A DNA stretch of 64,000 nucleotides. It comes from Acidocella sp. GTDB lineage: Bacteria > Pseudomonadota > Alphaproteobacteria > Acetobacterales > Acetobacteraceae. The stretch is taken from NCBI GenBank assembly GCA_027308685.1, contig DAIDEE010000060.1, positions 1 through 64,000 of the forward strand, read 5' to 3'. The number at the start of each line of letters is the position of its first letter. Position 1 is the stretch's first letter. Below are positions 63,091 to 64,000 of the stretch, piece after piece. The translations under genes were made by a program, and so were the position numbers. A model generated the notes under the pieces. The model saw only the letters and a program-made list of their open reading frames with translations, was not told the origin of the DNA and searched no databases.

Positions 63091-64000
63091 CTACCCCCGC
63101 GTCACCCGCTTCGGTTTCATCGCTACCGGCACGGTAAAGCCCAGAGCCTCGAAACTATCCTTCATGTGTTTCGGCAGCGGTGCTTCCACTGTTAGAAACC
63201 CACCATCGGGGTGCGGAATTTTCAAACGCCGTGCGTGCAGATGCAGTTGCGGGGCGAAACCGTCGGCGAAGGCGGCGCCGTAGGACGCATCGCCCAAAAT
63301 CGGCGTCCCTAACGCCAGCGTGTGCACGCGCAACTGGTGCATCCGGCCCGTCAGCGGGTTCAACTCTGCCCAGGCGAATTTTTTGCCGGCGTAATCGATG
63401 ATTTTATATTCCGTCACCGCCCGGCTGGCTTCCTTATCCTCGCGGGAAGCCGGGGCGGAGCGCGATGAGCCTTCGCCCTCCACCCGGTTCAACGGCAGAT
63501 CAATTCGCCCTTCCAGTACCGGCGGCACGCCCCACAACAGCGCCCAGTAGGTTTTTTCAACATCGCGGCCCCGGAAGGCGGCCGCTAGGCGGGAGGCGGG
63601 TTTGACCCCACGCGCCAGCAGCAATACGCCGGAGGTATCGCGGTCGAGACGATGCACCAGCTTGGGCCGCTCGGTGCCGTCAAAGCGTAGCGCGTCCAGC
63701 ATACCGTCCAGATGCACTTTGATGCCGCTGCCGCCCTGGCTGGCTAGGCCCGCGGGTTTGTTCAGCACGATGACGGAGTCATCGCGATACAAAATCATCG
63801 CCTCCAAATCGCGGACCATATGCGGGTCCATCACCATCACCTGCCGCACTTTGGGCATTTCCTTGGGCGGGATGATCGGCGGCACGCTGATAATCTGGCC
63901 GGTTTCCACATGGGTGCTGGCTTCGGCGCGCTTGCCGTCGATGCGAATTTTGCCGTTGCGCAGCAGCTTCTGGATCATCGCCTGGGTTAAGCCCTCGACA
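63091..64000 (-). CDS. rluC: RluC-type 23S rRNA pseudouridine synthase (partial, 5' end outside window)
   Basis: At least 303 residues; the frame stays open past an internal ATG at 63978 to the right edge (VEGLTQAMIQKLLRNGKIRI), so the real start is outside. An S4 domain is visible (KLLRNGKIRIDGKRAE). The catalytic Asp is in HRLDRDTSGVLLLARG, and LTGRMHQLRVHTLALGTPI is the second family motif. It makes pseudouridine in 23S rRNA, probably at the RluC positions. Confidence 0.9.
   Translation of the reverse strand, partial: VEGLTQAMIQKLLRNGKIRIDGKRAEASTHVETGQIISVPPIIPPKEMPKVRQVMVMDPHMVRDLEAMILYRDDSVIVLNKPAGLASQGGSGIKVHLDGMLDALRFDGTERPKLVHRLDRDTSGVLLLARGVKPASRLAAAFRGRDVEKTYWALLWGVPPVLEGRIDLPLNRVEGEGSSRSAPASREDKEASRAVTEYKIIDYAGKKFAWAELNPLTGRMHQLRVHTLALGTPILGDASYGAAFADGFAPQLHLHARRLKIPHPDGGFLTVEAPLPKHMKDSFEALGFTVPVAMKPKRVTRG

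Noticed and set aside
1-64000. CRISPR arrays, prophage, insertion sequences, toxin-antitoxin pairs
   Set aside because: No spaced direct repeats of CRISPR size, no transposase, integrase or phage structural gene, and no recognisable toxin-antitoxin pair were found by reading both strands.

Overview
The window reads as a chromosomal segment of an alphaproteobacterium, most likely a member of the Acetobacteraceae (Acidocella/Acidiphilium-like). This rests on gene content and order rather than any search: the order TPR protein / BamB-like lipoprotein / der, the order SRP RNA / dnaX / ybaB / recR, a UPF0262 protein, an NDUFS4-type complex I accessory subunit, and a lysine/alanine-rich H1-like protein. 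Both ends are cut inside genes (a FecR/DUF6600-type protein on the left, an RluC-type pseudouridine synthase on the right).

Layout. 1-2.4 kb: exported FecR/DUF6600-type protein and a small lipoprotein. 2.4-13.3 kb: amino-acid catabolism, with a PLP decarboxylase, a complete livHMGFK branched-chain amino-acid ABC transporter, an RpiR-type regulator flanked by two copies of a short palindrome, a Glu/Leu-type dehydrogenase and a DadA-type dehydrogenase behind a tandem glycine riboswitch. 13.4-21.3 kb: a tRNA-Lys followed by a visibly AT-richer glycan island (two GT87/DUF2029 membrane glycosyltransferases, gene remnants, then a NeuB-like synthase, a ThDP enzyme, a glucose-1-phosphate cytidylyltransferase and an SDR sugar enzyme). 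21.4-38.8 kb: housekeeping genes (ABC-F protein, phospholipase C, der, bamB-like, gltX, lysE-like, pepN, two GSTs, mtnA, UPF0262, DUF983). 38.9-41.7 kb: prpD and prpC of the 2-methylcitrate cycle. 42-49.4 kb: H1-like protein, nudC, SRP RNA-dnaX-ybaB-recR, an FAD oxidoreductase, a GT2 and rpmJ. 49.4-54.2 kb: glcDEF-prpB operon. 54.1-64 kb: an alpha/beta-hydrolase lacking its usual catalytic residues, an HDAC-family deacetylase with DUF192, tRNA-Pro / NDUFS4 / tRNA-Arg, nnr, an orphan ParA, a small possible sRNA region, a FAH-family hydrolase, prfC and rluC.

How the genes fit together. The left third looks like a unit for importing amino acids and breaking them down. The glycan island combines CDP-glucose formation, a ThDP carboligase, an SDR and a PEP-condensing synthase, a mix that suggests an unusual branched or long-chain surface sugar. 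The 2-methylcitrate genes are split: prpDC stand alone, while a prpB-type lyase is translationally coupled to glycolate oxidase, which links it to glyoxylate metabolism. No prophage, IS element or CRISPR array was recognised.
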